Source of the DNA: Hawksworthiomyces lignivorus
Taxonomy: Eukaryota; Ascomycota; Sordariomycetes; Ophiostomatales; Ophiostomataceae
DNA length: 64,000 bases
NCBI GenBank assembly: GCA_002917075.1
Contig: NTMA01000021.1
Location: 675,417-739,416, forward strand
Direction: 5' to 3'
Shown here: in pieces, positions 22,585 to 33,826 of the stretch
How the letters are laid out: the number at the start of each line of letters is the position of its first letter
Position numbering within the stretch: the stretch's first letter is position 1
The notes under the pieces: model-generated
What the model was told of the DNA's origin: nothing
Database searches by the model: none
Seen by the model: only the letters and a program-made list of their open reading frames with translations
Made by a program: the position numbers and the translations under genes

Positions 22585-24627
22585 ATGGAGCCGTCTATTG
22601 CGCCGGCGTCTATGCCGACAATAGAGGCTGACGACCGAGACCGCTCTAACAAAGATTACTCTGCCATTCACGGAAATTTCATTCCGCTTCAGAGTTCAGA
22701 AGGACTCTTTTTAATCCCTCCACGGCGGTCACGGAGTCCTCGTCGGCTTCGGTCTCGCTCGCCACATCGGCAGCGCCAGGAGCAGGGCGTGCATCTGCAC
22801 TTGAGCTTGACGGATTCGCAGATGGACAAGTTAGCGTCGACGTACGTATTGGCGATGAGAAGAGTGGACGCCATCGTTTTTGAAAGTACGACCCTAACAT
22901 GCACAGTTTGACAAAGGAAGAGCTCTCCAAGGCAGATATCCGCCGCCGAGCTGCCGCGACTGAACATTGTGGCCCTGCCATGCACCAGACACCACCCCCC
23001 CATCCTCCTCTGTGCAGCAAGACATCAACAACAATTTCCGGAGAATCGTGTCCACATGATTCAAATTATTCTTTTAGACAGCATATACAGAGCGGCAGCT
23101 TCCAAGAAAATAAGGGCCGCAATGGATGCTACAATGAGAGTGCTGACCTCTTCTCTTTCCCGACACATGGCCTGCCTCAATCGACGACGCCGGACAAAGA
23201 CCACCAATCATCAAATGGCACCCAGATGCCAGACACCACTAGATCTCTAGCTACAGAGGGTATTGATGTCGACAGAGGAGGCGGCAGTGGCACAAAGTGC
23301 CGAGGTACCAAGCAGATGCCAATTGAACAAAAGTGTGATCAACAACACTCATCTCCTCGCAGTCGCCGGCATATTTTTGAAGATCCTGAGGCAACGGATA
23401 CATCATCATCGGTCTACTCCATGGATGAACTGATACGTGCAATTCCATGTATACACCCTCTGTACGTCGAGAAAATTGCTAAAATGGGCTCGCCTGGAAG
23501 ATCGCCACACCGGTCACAGGAGCGACAGCCAGCAGGTTCAGTATTTCAAGAATACACAACCTGGGCCGAAGAAAGCCCCGTGGTCGTGCCTGTGCCATTT
23601 GAAAATGCTGGCGGCATCAGCGGTAAACAAATTTCACCTAGCAACAGCAAAAAGGAAGCGGCCGAGGCCGCGGAGAATCGAGGCTCCAACCATAGTGATG
23701 AGTACATCACCGTTGCTACTGAGGCTGATGGCGAAATGAACGACGAGGTTGCATGCTCGCCTCTGGTGAATCTCTTAAACGAGCCCACCTTTGATACGGC
23801 CCGAAAGGGACACAAGATCATGTTTGGTCACAACGGCTGGCTCGAGCGGACCGGCAAACCCGAAAAAGCTTCCGTGCCAAAGAAAGGTGGTATCTTCAAT
23901 ATGCTTAAGCGCGTGGCGAGAGAAGTGGTAAGTGCCAATATCAAACATCATGATATCTTGTGACAAATTTCTAATTACGGAGCTTGAAACAAAACAGGCC
24001 GAGGCGGCCGATCTGAAGGCTGCCCGCCGCAGCAAGGAGGCGGATCGCGGCCGACACCGCCGCATCTCGCGCATGCGTGTCTCCCTCGGCCCTCGTGCCC
24101 AGAGCCTGCTCTACTGCGAACTTGAGTTTCTGCTGACATCAGTCTTGGACGGCTACATCACTGGCCAGTTCAGCGCGGGACGGTTAGACGCCGACAAGTA
24201 CAAGAAAATTGTCGACGCCTGGTTTCACAAGGGCCGCCCAAGAGTCGTCGGCTTCCGTTACGACCTGGAGACACAGCTTGACCTTGTACTCCTACACGCG
24301 GATGAGTTCCGCTTCTACGGCGATCGCGCCGGTGCGCCCGTGGCTATCGCTACTCTTCTCGAGGCCATGAAAGCACATGCCCGGGCGCTGCGCATCCGTA
24401 CGTTCTGCCAACCTGATTCCGTTATTGCCAAGCAGCTTCTCGATGCACAAGGCCTTCTGAATCTGCTCGGCTGTGCGGAGCCACGGCAGATCCAGATGGC
24501 TGAGGTGGTACAGTTTTTCAAGACAGCCCTAGAGCGCGAGCAGGCACTCGAACAAAACGAAGAGATGGGTGGTACCCAAGAGTCAGTTGCAGGCAGAACG
24601 CCTTCTTCAATCCGGGGTGTCTACTGA
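22585..24627 (+). CDS. Fungal protein of unknown function with conserved C-terminal domain
   Basis: Three exons, 22585-22841, 22907-23927 and 23998-24627, give 635 residues. Intron 1 (65 nt) has GTACGT, a perfect CTAAC branch and GCACAG; intron 2 (70 nt) has GTAAGT...ACAG. The N-terminal two thirds are Ser/Pro/Arg-rich and probably disordered, with an RS-like patch (RRSRSPRRLRSRSPHRQRQ) near residue 50. From about residue 390 the text becomes compact: a WLER segment, a basic helix (FNMLKRVAREV), and then from about residue 427 a predicted all-alpha domain that includes SLLYCELEFLLTSVLDGY, a KGRPRVVGFRYDLETQLDL segment and LLDAQGLLNLLGC. I do not recognise this domain and assign no function. 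There is no signal peptide or membrane segment, so it is likely intracellular. The exon model is well supported by frame continuity on both sides of each intron. Confidence 0.85.
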
Positions 24628-25130
24628 TTTTTTTTTTTTTTCCCACGACCATGGCATATGCCGCTTAAGTCGTCCAATTAAAGCCCTTCTCTTATCGAAT
24701 CATGCATGTTTACCCTGAGTTCTATAAATTTCTTGGTATGCTTTCTGATATTTTCCGGGCTCATGTGATCTTGTGGAATGGCGTGAGAAAATAAACGAAA
24801 TTGAAAGAGGGAAACAAAAAAAGAAGGCACCTTTCTGATGAGATCCGCCAGGTTTTCATAATCATGAATATTCGCCTCAATTTCCCATTCCTAGATAATA
24901 GCCAGAGTAGAAGACCGCAGAAGAAATAAACACACACATACATCGCAAAAATATTAGGCCATACGTCCTGAGATAAAAGAGACAAATCAAGTACGGAAAA
25001 TCCAGAGTTCGGTTGCATAATTCGTAAGAGAGCAAAATCAACAGTGTTCAAAAGACTAAAACCAGACAGCAGAGTAAATGTCCCATTAAAATATTCCCTG
25101 ATCCTCTATTCCATAAGATAGAAAAAAACA
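24628..25130. other. Intergenic stretch between convergent genes
   Basis: AT-rich 3' flanks of the gene ending at 24627 (+) and the one ending at 25131 (-). A T13 run follows the first stop codon. Nothing else was recognised. Confidence 0.5.
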
Positions 25131-26045
25131 TCATCGATAGTCAGAATCAGGGCGGCTGGCCGTATTATAGTAGGCGTCCGCGGTCCCGCCATGCTGTGGA
25201 CGCTCAAAGCGGCTGTTGCTGTCGCTGCGGCTGCGGTTGCGGCCAGCGCTCGAGCTGCGGCTGCGGCTGCGGCTGCGACTGCGGTCGCGGTCACTGAAAT
25301 CTCGGCTGTGGTTGGGATATTCTAGCTCACGCGACTTGTAATCACGGTCGCTCTCGACGTCCCGCTCTCGGCCCCGCTCCCGGTCATGACGTCGGTTCTC
25401 AACATGCTTCTCAATAGCGTTGGCACCTAGACCGCCAACAGCTGCGCCGATAATCGTTGAGATCAGCTTCGTCCGCTGGTGATCCTGCGATGAATGATGA
25501 CCTTGGCCGTGGCCATGACCCTTGCGGTTGTCGCGCGCTCTCGCGGCTGCCTCAGACGCCTCCCGCGCAGCAAGGCCGCCCACGATGGCGCCAATCATGC
25601 CCACACCGATGCCAGAGGGGGACGTGCTGAAGGTGTTTTCCACCGCGTGCTTAGCCTTGCCCAGGGGGCTCCGCGAACCAGAGCGCATCCGATCTGGCGA
25701 CGGAGAGCGCGAACTGTCGCGTCGCGAAACTTCAGAGCGCCCACTGGATAACCTCGGCGGCTGTGATCGCGGCCGATGGTGATGGTGGGAAGAAGGCACT
25801 TGTAGGGAGGTGTCATGAGCGAAGTCTGGGTTTGATGCGCTGGGCGGAGGCGGGAACGAGGGCATTTGGGGGTCATAAGCCAGGCGCCCTTGGGCAGTCG
25901 ACATATAGGGGGGAGAAAGGTCTGCTGAGTCCGCATAGTACTCCTGCCGCGATGGACTGGGGCTGCGGCCTCGGCTGTGATCCCGTCTGCGAGACGAGCT
26001 CCGGTGACGACGGTAGTCATCGTCTTCGTCGTAGTAACGAGACAT
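25131..26045 (-). CDS. Arg/Ser-rich protein with two glycine-zipper segments
   Basis: A single-exon 304-residue protein starting at the ATG at 26045 (MSRYYDEDDDYRRHRS). It is rich in SR/RS and DR repeats at both ends, with HHHH and Pro-rich stretches between. Two hydrophobic Gly-rich segments, GIGVGMIGAIVGGLAAREA near residue 150 and LISTIIGAAVGGLGANAIEK near residue 198, have the GxxxGxxxG spacing of glycine zippers (the 2TM/Rickettsia-antigen type) and are separated by a His/Gly-rich linker (HGHGQGHH). Such proteins are common in filamentous fungi but their role is not established; the zippers could insert in or lie on membranes or drive oligomers. The open frame continues upstream of 26045 to 26183, but that part is AT-rich and reads as 5' leader, so I chose the internal ATG. 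Function not assigned. Confidence 0.85.
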   Translation of the reverse strand: MSRYYDEDDDYRRHRSSSRRRDHSRGRSPSPSRQEYYADSADLSPPYMSTAQGRLAYDPQMPSFPPPPSASNPDFAHDTSLQVPSSHHHHRPRSQPPRLSSGRSEVSRRDSSRSPSPDRMRSGSRSPLGKAKHAVENTFSTSPSGIGVGMIGAIVGGLAAREASEAAARARDNRKGHGHGQGHHSSQDHQRTKLISTIIGAAVGGLGANAIEKHVENRRHDRERGRERDVESDRDYKSRELEYPNHSRDFSDRDRSRSRSRSRSSSAGRNRSRSDSNSRFERPQHGGTADAYYNTASRPDSDYR

Positions 26046-28093
26046 AGCTGGATTCGACAGGAGAGGATAGATATTATGTGCAAAGCAGTTGATGTGACAC
26101 TGAGAGGTAAAAGCTGGTTGAAAAGAAAGAATATAAACTTTGCAGAAACGAGGAAATATTGGGTCACAGAATAATCGAACCACAAGGCTGCCGTTTATTT
26201 ATATAGGAAAAAAAAGTAAACGCAAGTATCGATTAAGCGGCTCTTTAGTTTTGGACCAGAAGAGCGTCAGTCCCCAGATGAGGGATGGAGTGAAAGGCGA
26301 AAGAATGCCTTGTGGCGCAAGTTCAGGCTAGGGCAACAGAACCCAAGACAAGGCCAATGGTTGGAAGAAGAAAGGAGGTCGGGCAGCACGACGCAGTAGT
26401 AATTGTCCTAGACGAGGGCTGTGAAAGCCGTAGATAACCACGACTGGTTGAGGAGTTTAGAAGGGGGGAGGGGGGGAGGGGGTAGGCTTAGGATTAGATG
26501 ATTCTGCTCTTGGTTTGTTGGGAGGGGGGATAGCGCAGGAAACACATCTAGAAGGAATTAGAACATGATGGGCAAGAGAAGGCTGGTGGGAAGACTAGGG
26601 GGAAGACTAGGAAGTAAAATAAATCCCAGACAAATGAAGGAGTCGCAAGTGACGGGATTTCGTATTGGTAATAATATTCGAAGAGAGAAAATGCTACAGA
26701 AATTCGCTAGTGCTTGCTCCTAGTCAGCAGGCTTGAAAAGATATTGCTTCCTGAGACATGAGACAGAGCGGAGGGCGGGATGCTCTGAGAACATAAGCAT
26801 TGGATAAGAAGAGATCACAAACGCGCCAAAGATCAAGTATTCGTAACTTTCCATAAGCAGTCATAAAATCAAGATCAACCACCATAAGCAAGTAGTGATG
26901 TCACATTGTATGTAGGCACCCCCGTTAAGCGTATTGTCTAGGCTCCAGCGCGGGGCAGTGCACTGCATGCAAAACGGAGATGCCAGAGAACAAGGCTAGG
27001 CCCAACTGGACCTCAACAAACACACCATCTGGTGCCGGCACACACCCGTCGAGCACCTACACATAATGCAGCGGCTAGCTTGCGCCAAGGATTACTCTTT
27101 GCTTGTGCGGTCTGTATGTCAGACGACTTCCATCAGCTCTAAAGAACTCCATGTTTCGTATTTCCGTTCAAGCTCACTCCACTGCGAAGACGGAGATGAG
27201 GGCTCAGGGCTTTCCCCAAGGCGTTCCCAACCACGCATCTGCCGAAATGGTTTGATTGGAAGAATTAGATGCCCCGTTGTCTTCCTGCACGAAATAATAA
27301 AGCGGGAAGCGAGTGCTTATACAGCCCAGGCTTTACAAGTGAACTTCGCGGAGGGGGCTGTATGATAGGCCGAACCCCCAAAGACGAAGGCCAAAGCGCC
27401 AAATCGTCTGAATGAACGTTGAAATGTCAAAATATGTCATTAGCGGCAGGGCCTTCGGAAGACACCGTCACCGCGCGATCTAAACCAGAAATATGGGGAC
27501 CAAAACGAAGCTTTGTCATCTTGTTGACACGTGGATAGTCACGCGATCGCCCGGGACTCAAAAGTCCGTAAAGAACGCCAGTCTACCGGCAGTCCGCGCC
27601 GGCGGTAGAACTTCGGAAAGTGGCCGAACTTGGCACATGGTCTTTATTGCTGCATGCTGCTGCTGCTATATCTCCGCATTCAGAGAGATTTTACCTAATT
27701 TGGTAGACGGCCCCCCTCCAAAAAAAAAATCCAGCACAGTGCTTTTCGAAGGTTTCCTTAGGCGAGTGGAAATAAACAAACTTGACCGACTTTCGTATTC
27801 GTCCTTTCGTTCTTTCTCTCGTTCTTTTTTATTTTATCTTATTTTATTTTTTGCATATGCCAGAATAAATATAAGCCAATGGCATGAGATTCAATTCCGA
27901 GAAAATAATATTTCAAATTCTTGATGTGATCTACTTAAACTGGCTTTTGCCCATGTCAACTCTAAATGGAAGTGCCAGCTGGTGAAGTCGACGCTCTAAC
28001 AGCTTAACATACGACTACACCGAATGACCGAAAAGCTAATAGGTGAACGGCAGGTGTAGAAGATACGCCACAACAAAGTGAACAACAAAAGCC
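26046..28093. other. Intergenic stretch between divergent genes
   Basis: About 2 kb between the glycine-zipper gene (-) and the MFS gene (+), so it should contain both promoters. A G-rich block lies at 26463-26482. Reading frames here (for example 27493-27924) lack motifs and run through poly-A and TTTTATT repeats, so I do not call them. Confidence 0.5.
26463..26482 (+). repeat. G-rich block, G-quadruplex candidate
   Basis: Runs of 6, 7 and 5 G (26463-26468, 26470-26476, 26478-26482) are separated by single A, followed by further GG pairs. The runs are long enough to supply four G tracts. It lies about 420 bp upstream of the glycine-zipper gene start. Confidence 0.6.
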
Positions 28094-29760
28094 ATGTCAA
28101 AGAGTGGGATTCCTGCATCTGTGGTAGCTACACCTGACATCATGGGGGTTGCCACACCGCTGAAAGACTACACCATTCAAAGGCAAGATATGGACGAGAA
28201 GGCTCTGTTTTCCTCCAATTCTAGACCGCTTTCGTCACCTCCAAATTCACAGCCGTTGGAAGAGGCTGCCCCTGGCGGCGATGAAGTCCAGCCACCTGAT
28301 TCAACTGATACCGAGCCTGAGCCCCTCCAAAAATGGAACGAATCGAGGGTTATAATGTTTCGCTATTTCTCTACACTGTATTCATTCATCGTTCTTGGTA
28401 TGAACGATGCATCAGTTGGTGTAAGTGCCCTTGCCTCCCTCAAAGAAAAGACATATATCGACTGACCATCGAACATTGAATAGGCTTTGATTCCTTATGT
28501 ACGGATTTTGCTCGTTGGAACCACATCTCTACTGATCGCCAAAACTTACACGCCTAAACTATTCGTTCTAACCATTTTTCCTAGATCGAGCCATACTATC
28601 ATGTTACATATACCGTTATTTCTCTCGTTTTTCTTGCATCTTTTGTTGGCTACATGACTGCGGCCCTATCTAATAATATCATACACCACCACTTTGGCCA
28701 ATTTGGCATCGCCATCGTTGCCCCTCTCACTCGTATAATCGGCTATGTTGCCATAGCGTGCCACCCGCCATTTCCGGTTCTGCCTGTCATGTTGATTTTC
28801 CCGGGCTTCGGTAACGGCCTGCAGGACAGCGCCTGGAACGCCTGGATCGGGAACATGCAGAATGCTAATGAGCTTCTCGGCCTGTTGCACGGAGCCTACG
28901 GCCTTGGTGCTACTATTGCGCCTCTGATTGCCACCACCATGGTTACAAAGGGAAACCTGCAATGGTATGTTTTTTTCTATCTGATGGTGGGTTTGGCGGC
29001 TCTCGACGGCGTCTTTGCTACCATCGCCTTTTGGGGTGCAAATGGTCGTGTTCACCGCGAGACCCATAAATCGACAACGGGCCAGGGTCGGACTACTACG
29101 AGACGAGTCCTTCGGGAACCCCTCATTTGGTTCGTGGCATTGTTCCTTCTGGGATACGTCGGAGCCGAAGTGAGTTTGGGTGGCTGGATTGTAACGTTCA
29201 TGCTCAATGTTCGCCATGCCGAGAATTTTGCAGCTGGTATGACCGTGACCGGATTTTGGCTCGGCCTCACCATCGGCAGAGTACTTCTTGGTTTCATTAC
29301 CGGCCGCATCGGCGAGAAACTGGCAATTACAATTTATTTGCTCATGTCGTTAGCACTTCAGTTGCTCTACTGGCTGGTTCCATCATTCATTGCCTCTGCT
29401 GTCTTCGTGGGCTTCCTCGGCTTTTTCCTCGGACCCCTCTTTCCAGCAGCAATCGTCGCTGCCACAAAACTCCTCCCACCCGATTTCCATGTCTCGGCGA
29501 TTGGATTTGCTGCCGCCTTTGGAGGAGGCGGAGCTGCCATTTTCCCCTTTGTTGTAGGCGCCATTGCCCAAAGGAAGGGCGTGGTTGTGCTACAACCTAT
29601 CATCGTCGCCATATTTTGCTTCATCTCCATTACTTGGTTCTTCCTTCCCGGAGGCTTCAGGCGCGGAGGGCTAGAGTATGCGAGAGAACATCACGAAGGT
29701 GTTGGACACGATGCTGTGGTCCTCTTCCGATGGCTGACCGGAAGAAGAGGAAATGTTTGA
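28094..29760 (+). CDS. Major facilitator superfamily transporter (FucP/Bsc6-like)
   Basis: Three exons, 28094-28420, 28494-28508 and 28585-29760, give 505 residues. The middle exon is only 15 nt and encodes ALIPY; it restores the family signature GMNDA..G-ALIPY-IEPYY at the end of the first membrane helix, which is why I trust it. The N-terminal 85 residues are cytosolic, acidic and Pro-rich. The rest shows about 12 hydrophobic segments in two groups of six with the polar loop GANGRVHRETHKSTTGQGRT between them. A GFGNGLQDSAWNAWIGNMQN motif in helix 4 and LLHGAYGLGATIAPL in helix 5 match the fungal MFS group that includes yeast Bsc6 and bacterial fucose permease relatives. The substrate is unknown. 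The gene is convergent with the wybutosine gene, only 59 bp between stop codons. Confidence 0.9.
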
Positions 29761-29819
29761 AGGAGATTTTATATATCTTCTCAAGCGGATGATACAGCTT
29801 GCACAATTTTGTGACACGT

Positions 29820-32800
29820 TCATTCCAGCGCCATTTGCAGCAATTCATCGGCAACACGTCGAAGGTAGAATTCTCGTGTACAGCGTGGCAGGTCCTGGAA
29901 AGTCTTTGATATCTTGGAAATATCTTGCCGGGCTTTCTCATATGCCGCAAGATCTCGGTTTCCGTACACGTCTCTCCCAGGAGAATATCCGTTCTCGAGG
30001 TCGCGAAAGAAAACATTAACAGCAATGCTACTAGCAGATATCGGTGTGGCAGTGTGGAGCCACAGCTGGGGGAGGAATAATACATCTCCGGGACCTAAAA
30101 TGGCCTCCTGGGGGTTACAAAATGGTAATGACAATTCTTTAATCGATGAGAAGACATCGATACCGGAACTAGAAGCACCAGGGGCGAATCCGAGCTGAGT
30201 TACATCGACAGGAGGGAAGAGATAAAAGCGTTTGGAACCCTGGATTTGGCAGTAAATGTTTGCAAGGACCTAGATAATAGACCGTGATGATTTCATCGAG
30301 CGTAAGCATACAGATAAAGACACCTAATTAGAATGGATGTACTCACGTCGTAATGAAGCCACATATTAACGGGACCTGATATACGCAGAACGGAACTGAA
30401 GAGCCTATCGTTGGCGAACGCTAATTGTTGAGGTAGAAGAAAGTCGCCAGCAATAGTCGGGAAATCGATGTCGAGCCTCGCTGGGCTGTCAGAAGGTTTG
30501 TCGACTGACAACGCTCGAAGATACATTTTTTCCCCCTCGTTCACATCGTGGATGAAATCTTTAAACGTCTGTGTCGTATATTGGTAGTTCTTGGAGACAA
30601 AGTCCATAGCTTGATTTGTTGACTTGTGAACCACAACCTACAAGACGATGGGCAAGTTAGACAATAGCCTCGAAAACGTTGCTGGTATTGAAAACACAAG
30701 TGGGCAACATACCTTTCGATCAGGGCCAATTTTCTCACTGAGATAATTTGTGTTCCATTTTGAAACACAGCTGCCGAGACCCAGGCCCTCAAATACCACA
30801 GGCTTTCCATTCTGGAGGATAGACTTGAACTGGTCCTCCGAGTCCAGCTTCATGCGAGGGATTGGTACAACTGGAGATGGTTTTCCTGATTGTTTTTCCA
30901 GCTTTTCGCCCCGGCTTGGCTCTTCATTGCTGATCGTAACTGTTTTTAGATGTTGCCAAACCTTTACTTTAACGTTTGGCTCATCCTTCTGAAGACTTCG
31001 AATATTGAACGTATAGATGCCTTTTGACCATATAGTGCCCATTGAGAAGCAGGTCATGCCGCCACCAATCACAGCAACATCGCCGTCACCGGTCCCTATC
31101 AGTGACGATCCAACTAAGACTGGTCGTGGGATGTCTTGGTTCATCTGGCTCGTATATTCCAGACAATTAACAACCTCATCATCCCTCCCAAAAGCGCGGA
31201 AGCACGCAATATTGTTTTCCTGCAGGACGCTTCTACTGTCCATAACACCACCCATTACAACAGTCCAGCCGTCGACTTGTATATATGAGGCCCCAAATCG
31301 GCTTAGAAGCTGTGATGCCCACCGACTTGTCTTAGATTCGAAGCGAATGACCGGTTCCGCTAGGTCGGAGGCATCTAGGATCCAACTAACTACTTGCTTG
31401 GAAATCACCCCGTCGACAGTCATTCCGCCAGCCAATATGCCGTGAAATATCGGCGTATTGACAGACTCCCAGCTAGTAGTTGTGAGAATAGCACCAAATA
31501 AAGGCTCTGGCCGAAATTCTCCGTCTACCTGGCATTTAACCCACCCCGCGGTTGGGTGGCTAAGGAAATAGTCAGGGGAAATAGTAGATGCGCTGCATTT
31601 GCCGCCTGTTAGAAGAGCAAGCTGCGTATCGCCGAGGCGTGTCACAGAATGCCTAAATAGTGGTAGAGGTAAATCATGTGTTCTCTGCCACCGGGTTGCG
31701 TCTTTCTTGAAGAGCCACGCATCCTTAAAGGGAGCCGCTGGAGACGCCCGACCACCTATAAGCAAGTAGCCAGAATCGCCCATGTCTGTAAGAGAAAAGC
31801 ACGACCTAGCAGCCGGACCTCCGTGGTACAGATTTACGAGTGGCGGAGGTATTGCTTGGCCTGCATTGCTGCTATACAGATCGCATGACCGAAGCCGGCC
31901 TTCACCCCCGAAACCGAAGAAGTTTGCTATATGCTGTTGACCCAGGACATCTTTTATGATTAGAGGGGCACCAAACCGACGTATTGGTGAGCTCTTGGAT
32001 GTTGCAATGGGTGAAAAGTTTAGGCAGATGCTCGTGACAGAGGTGAGAGATTTCTCGCAATTTGTAGTGGGTGTTTCTTTTTCTTTGAAATTTTCCAATA
32101 TGGTAGTCCCGTTACTAGCATAGAGAATGAAGTAGTGGTTGGCAAAGTTGACAAACTCTTCCCACTCGTCAAATACTTCGATCTTGTCAAGATTTTCTCT
32201 GTCCGCAGAGTTGAAAAACAGTGAATCATACCAAGCTTCCCACAACGTCCAGACTCGAGTATATGACCAACCCAGAGTGCCGAATCGCTGCTGCTGAGCA
32301 CTGGTCGTCGGATATTCACGGATGCACTTTAAGGGAGTGCTGAGCTTGTTGAAGTGCTGCAGCATGGTCTGCGCGAAGGGATTAGAAGGCGCATCTGGCA
32401 GAATCTGCTCGAGGAGGCAGAATTCAGCTATAAAGATATTAGCACTCTGATCCTGAATGCTGGCAAAATCTTTGCGGAAGCATCACTCACCATGGTTCAG
32501 CGTACCAGCCCAGCCTATTTAAGACATGCTATTAGCGTAGAAGTCTTTGCAGGTAGCAACCGAAGGGTAACTCACGAATCAAAGCATCGGCGGCTTCTGG
32601 CTCCATATATGTGATCGAAACTTCGGCCACAAACAAGAACTCGCACTCTGAGACATTAACGACTTGCGAGAGATCCTTTTCGATGTCTGAAAGTCTCCGC
32701 AAATCGCAGGTAATCTGGCAGTACTGGTCACTGTTGATGAGAATCCGAGAATTCTTTGGAAATTCCAAGTTTGAAAGAGGCTCCCGAAGCTCGGGTGTTT

Positions 32801-33315
32801 GTTCGACAACATGTTGTTTCGTAGCCAGGAGATCTGGGAAGTCAACATCCACAAATTTGACACCATGGCATTGGTCTGCGTAGTGGAACATCGACCGCCA
32901 CGGCAGTGGATCGCTGATAAGAGTTAGCAACATGAATTACAGGAACAAACATATGTCAGAACGATGTAAGACAAGGTTGCTTGCCTTCCACAGCCTAGGT
33001 TAACAACAACTTTTGACCTGGATGAGGACCGGCTCAAAAATCTGTAGACAAAGGCTTCGATCAAGTGCATGCGTAGATGGTAGCCACGATTTATCAGAGG
33101 CGCTCGCCGTTGGAATTTCTTCACAAAGTAGCGATAATACTGGGGCTCATCTGGAAAGTAGATGCGCTCAACGCTTCTCTTCGAGACTATGCTACTGCTG
33201 TTTGTCTATTGTGTCCAAGTCAGTCTTGAGGCGCACATGCAAGGACAAGGGAAGGCGGCATGGAGCTTACACCCATGACGAGTTCATCTCGTCCTTTGGG
33301 TGTCAGAGCAGGCAT
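29820..33315 (-). CDS. ppm2: tRNA wybutosine-synthesizing protein 4 (LCMT-Kelch-JmjC fusion)
   Basis: Seven exons give 1027 residues: 33315-33271, 33205-32985, 32913-32576, 32514-32491, 32427-30713, 30637-30347 and 30269-29820. The first exon is 45 nt and the fourth 24 nt. The intron at 32984-32914 begins GC (AAG/GCAAGC) and is needed to read NLGCGSDPLPW, the SAM-binding motif. Residues 1-330 are a leucine carboxyl methyltransferase-like domain, starting TNSSSIVSKRSVER. A Kelch-repeat propeller follows (GGGM, GGVM and GGKC turns; about 360-720). Residues about 750-1027 are a JmjC-type cupin containing the metal-binding HYD motif split by an intron and a distal LHTATP His. The enzyme performs the last steps of wybutosine formation at position 37 of phenylalanine tRNA, methylating and methoxycarbonylating the side chain with SAM and CO2; it is cytosolic. 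Domain order and length match fungal Ppm2/TYW4. All phases agree, so the model is strong. Confidence 0.94.
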
Positions 33316-33826
33316 CTTCTTAACAGAATGCTTAAATATACTAGTATATATCTATGGTTTTGATATTTTGACTTTTCTATTTCTGTCAGTGTCAAACTTT
33401 TTTGAGCCTTTCCATGTAGCTTTGCTCCGTACCAGAGAACTCTCTGTTTTCGCAAAATAAAGTGGGCTAATTCACGTGCGCTAGCTGCACTGTAAGTGTC
33501 CCTCTCGTATTATTGCACAGAGCCAACAACGCCCCCCCTTTTGGCAACCGCTCAGTAAGTGCATAATGCCAGCTTCGTTAGCCCCGCTGGACCAGCCTTC
33601 CTAATTGCTTGCATTACGTCGCTTCGCCGCGGTCCTTGCTGTGTACTATCGCCTATTAGCTCTTGCCTCCCCCTCCTCTCTCGCCTTTCTTGCTTTCCAA
33701 TTCTTCATCGTGGAGAATATCAGAGACCGCCTCGTGCGCCAGAGTCTTGGGGATCTAGGACGTCTCATACCTCCCTTTCACGGCTCCGGTGGCTCTTCCA
33801 CCGCTGCCAGCAGCAGTAGCAACAAT
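33316..33826. promoter_or_regulatory. Shared divergent promoter of ppm2 and atg18
   Basis: 511 bp separate the two start codons. A palindromic CACGTG (E-box type) occurs at 33473-33478 near the centre, and a pyrimidine-rich stretch (about 33660-33705) lies ahead of atg18. CACGTG is a known site for bHLH regulators such as Pho4-type factors; whether it is used here is inference. Confidence 0.5.
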
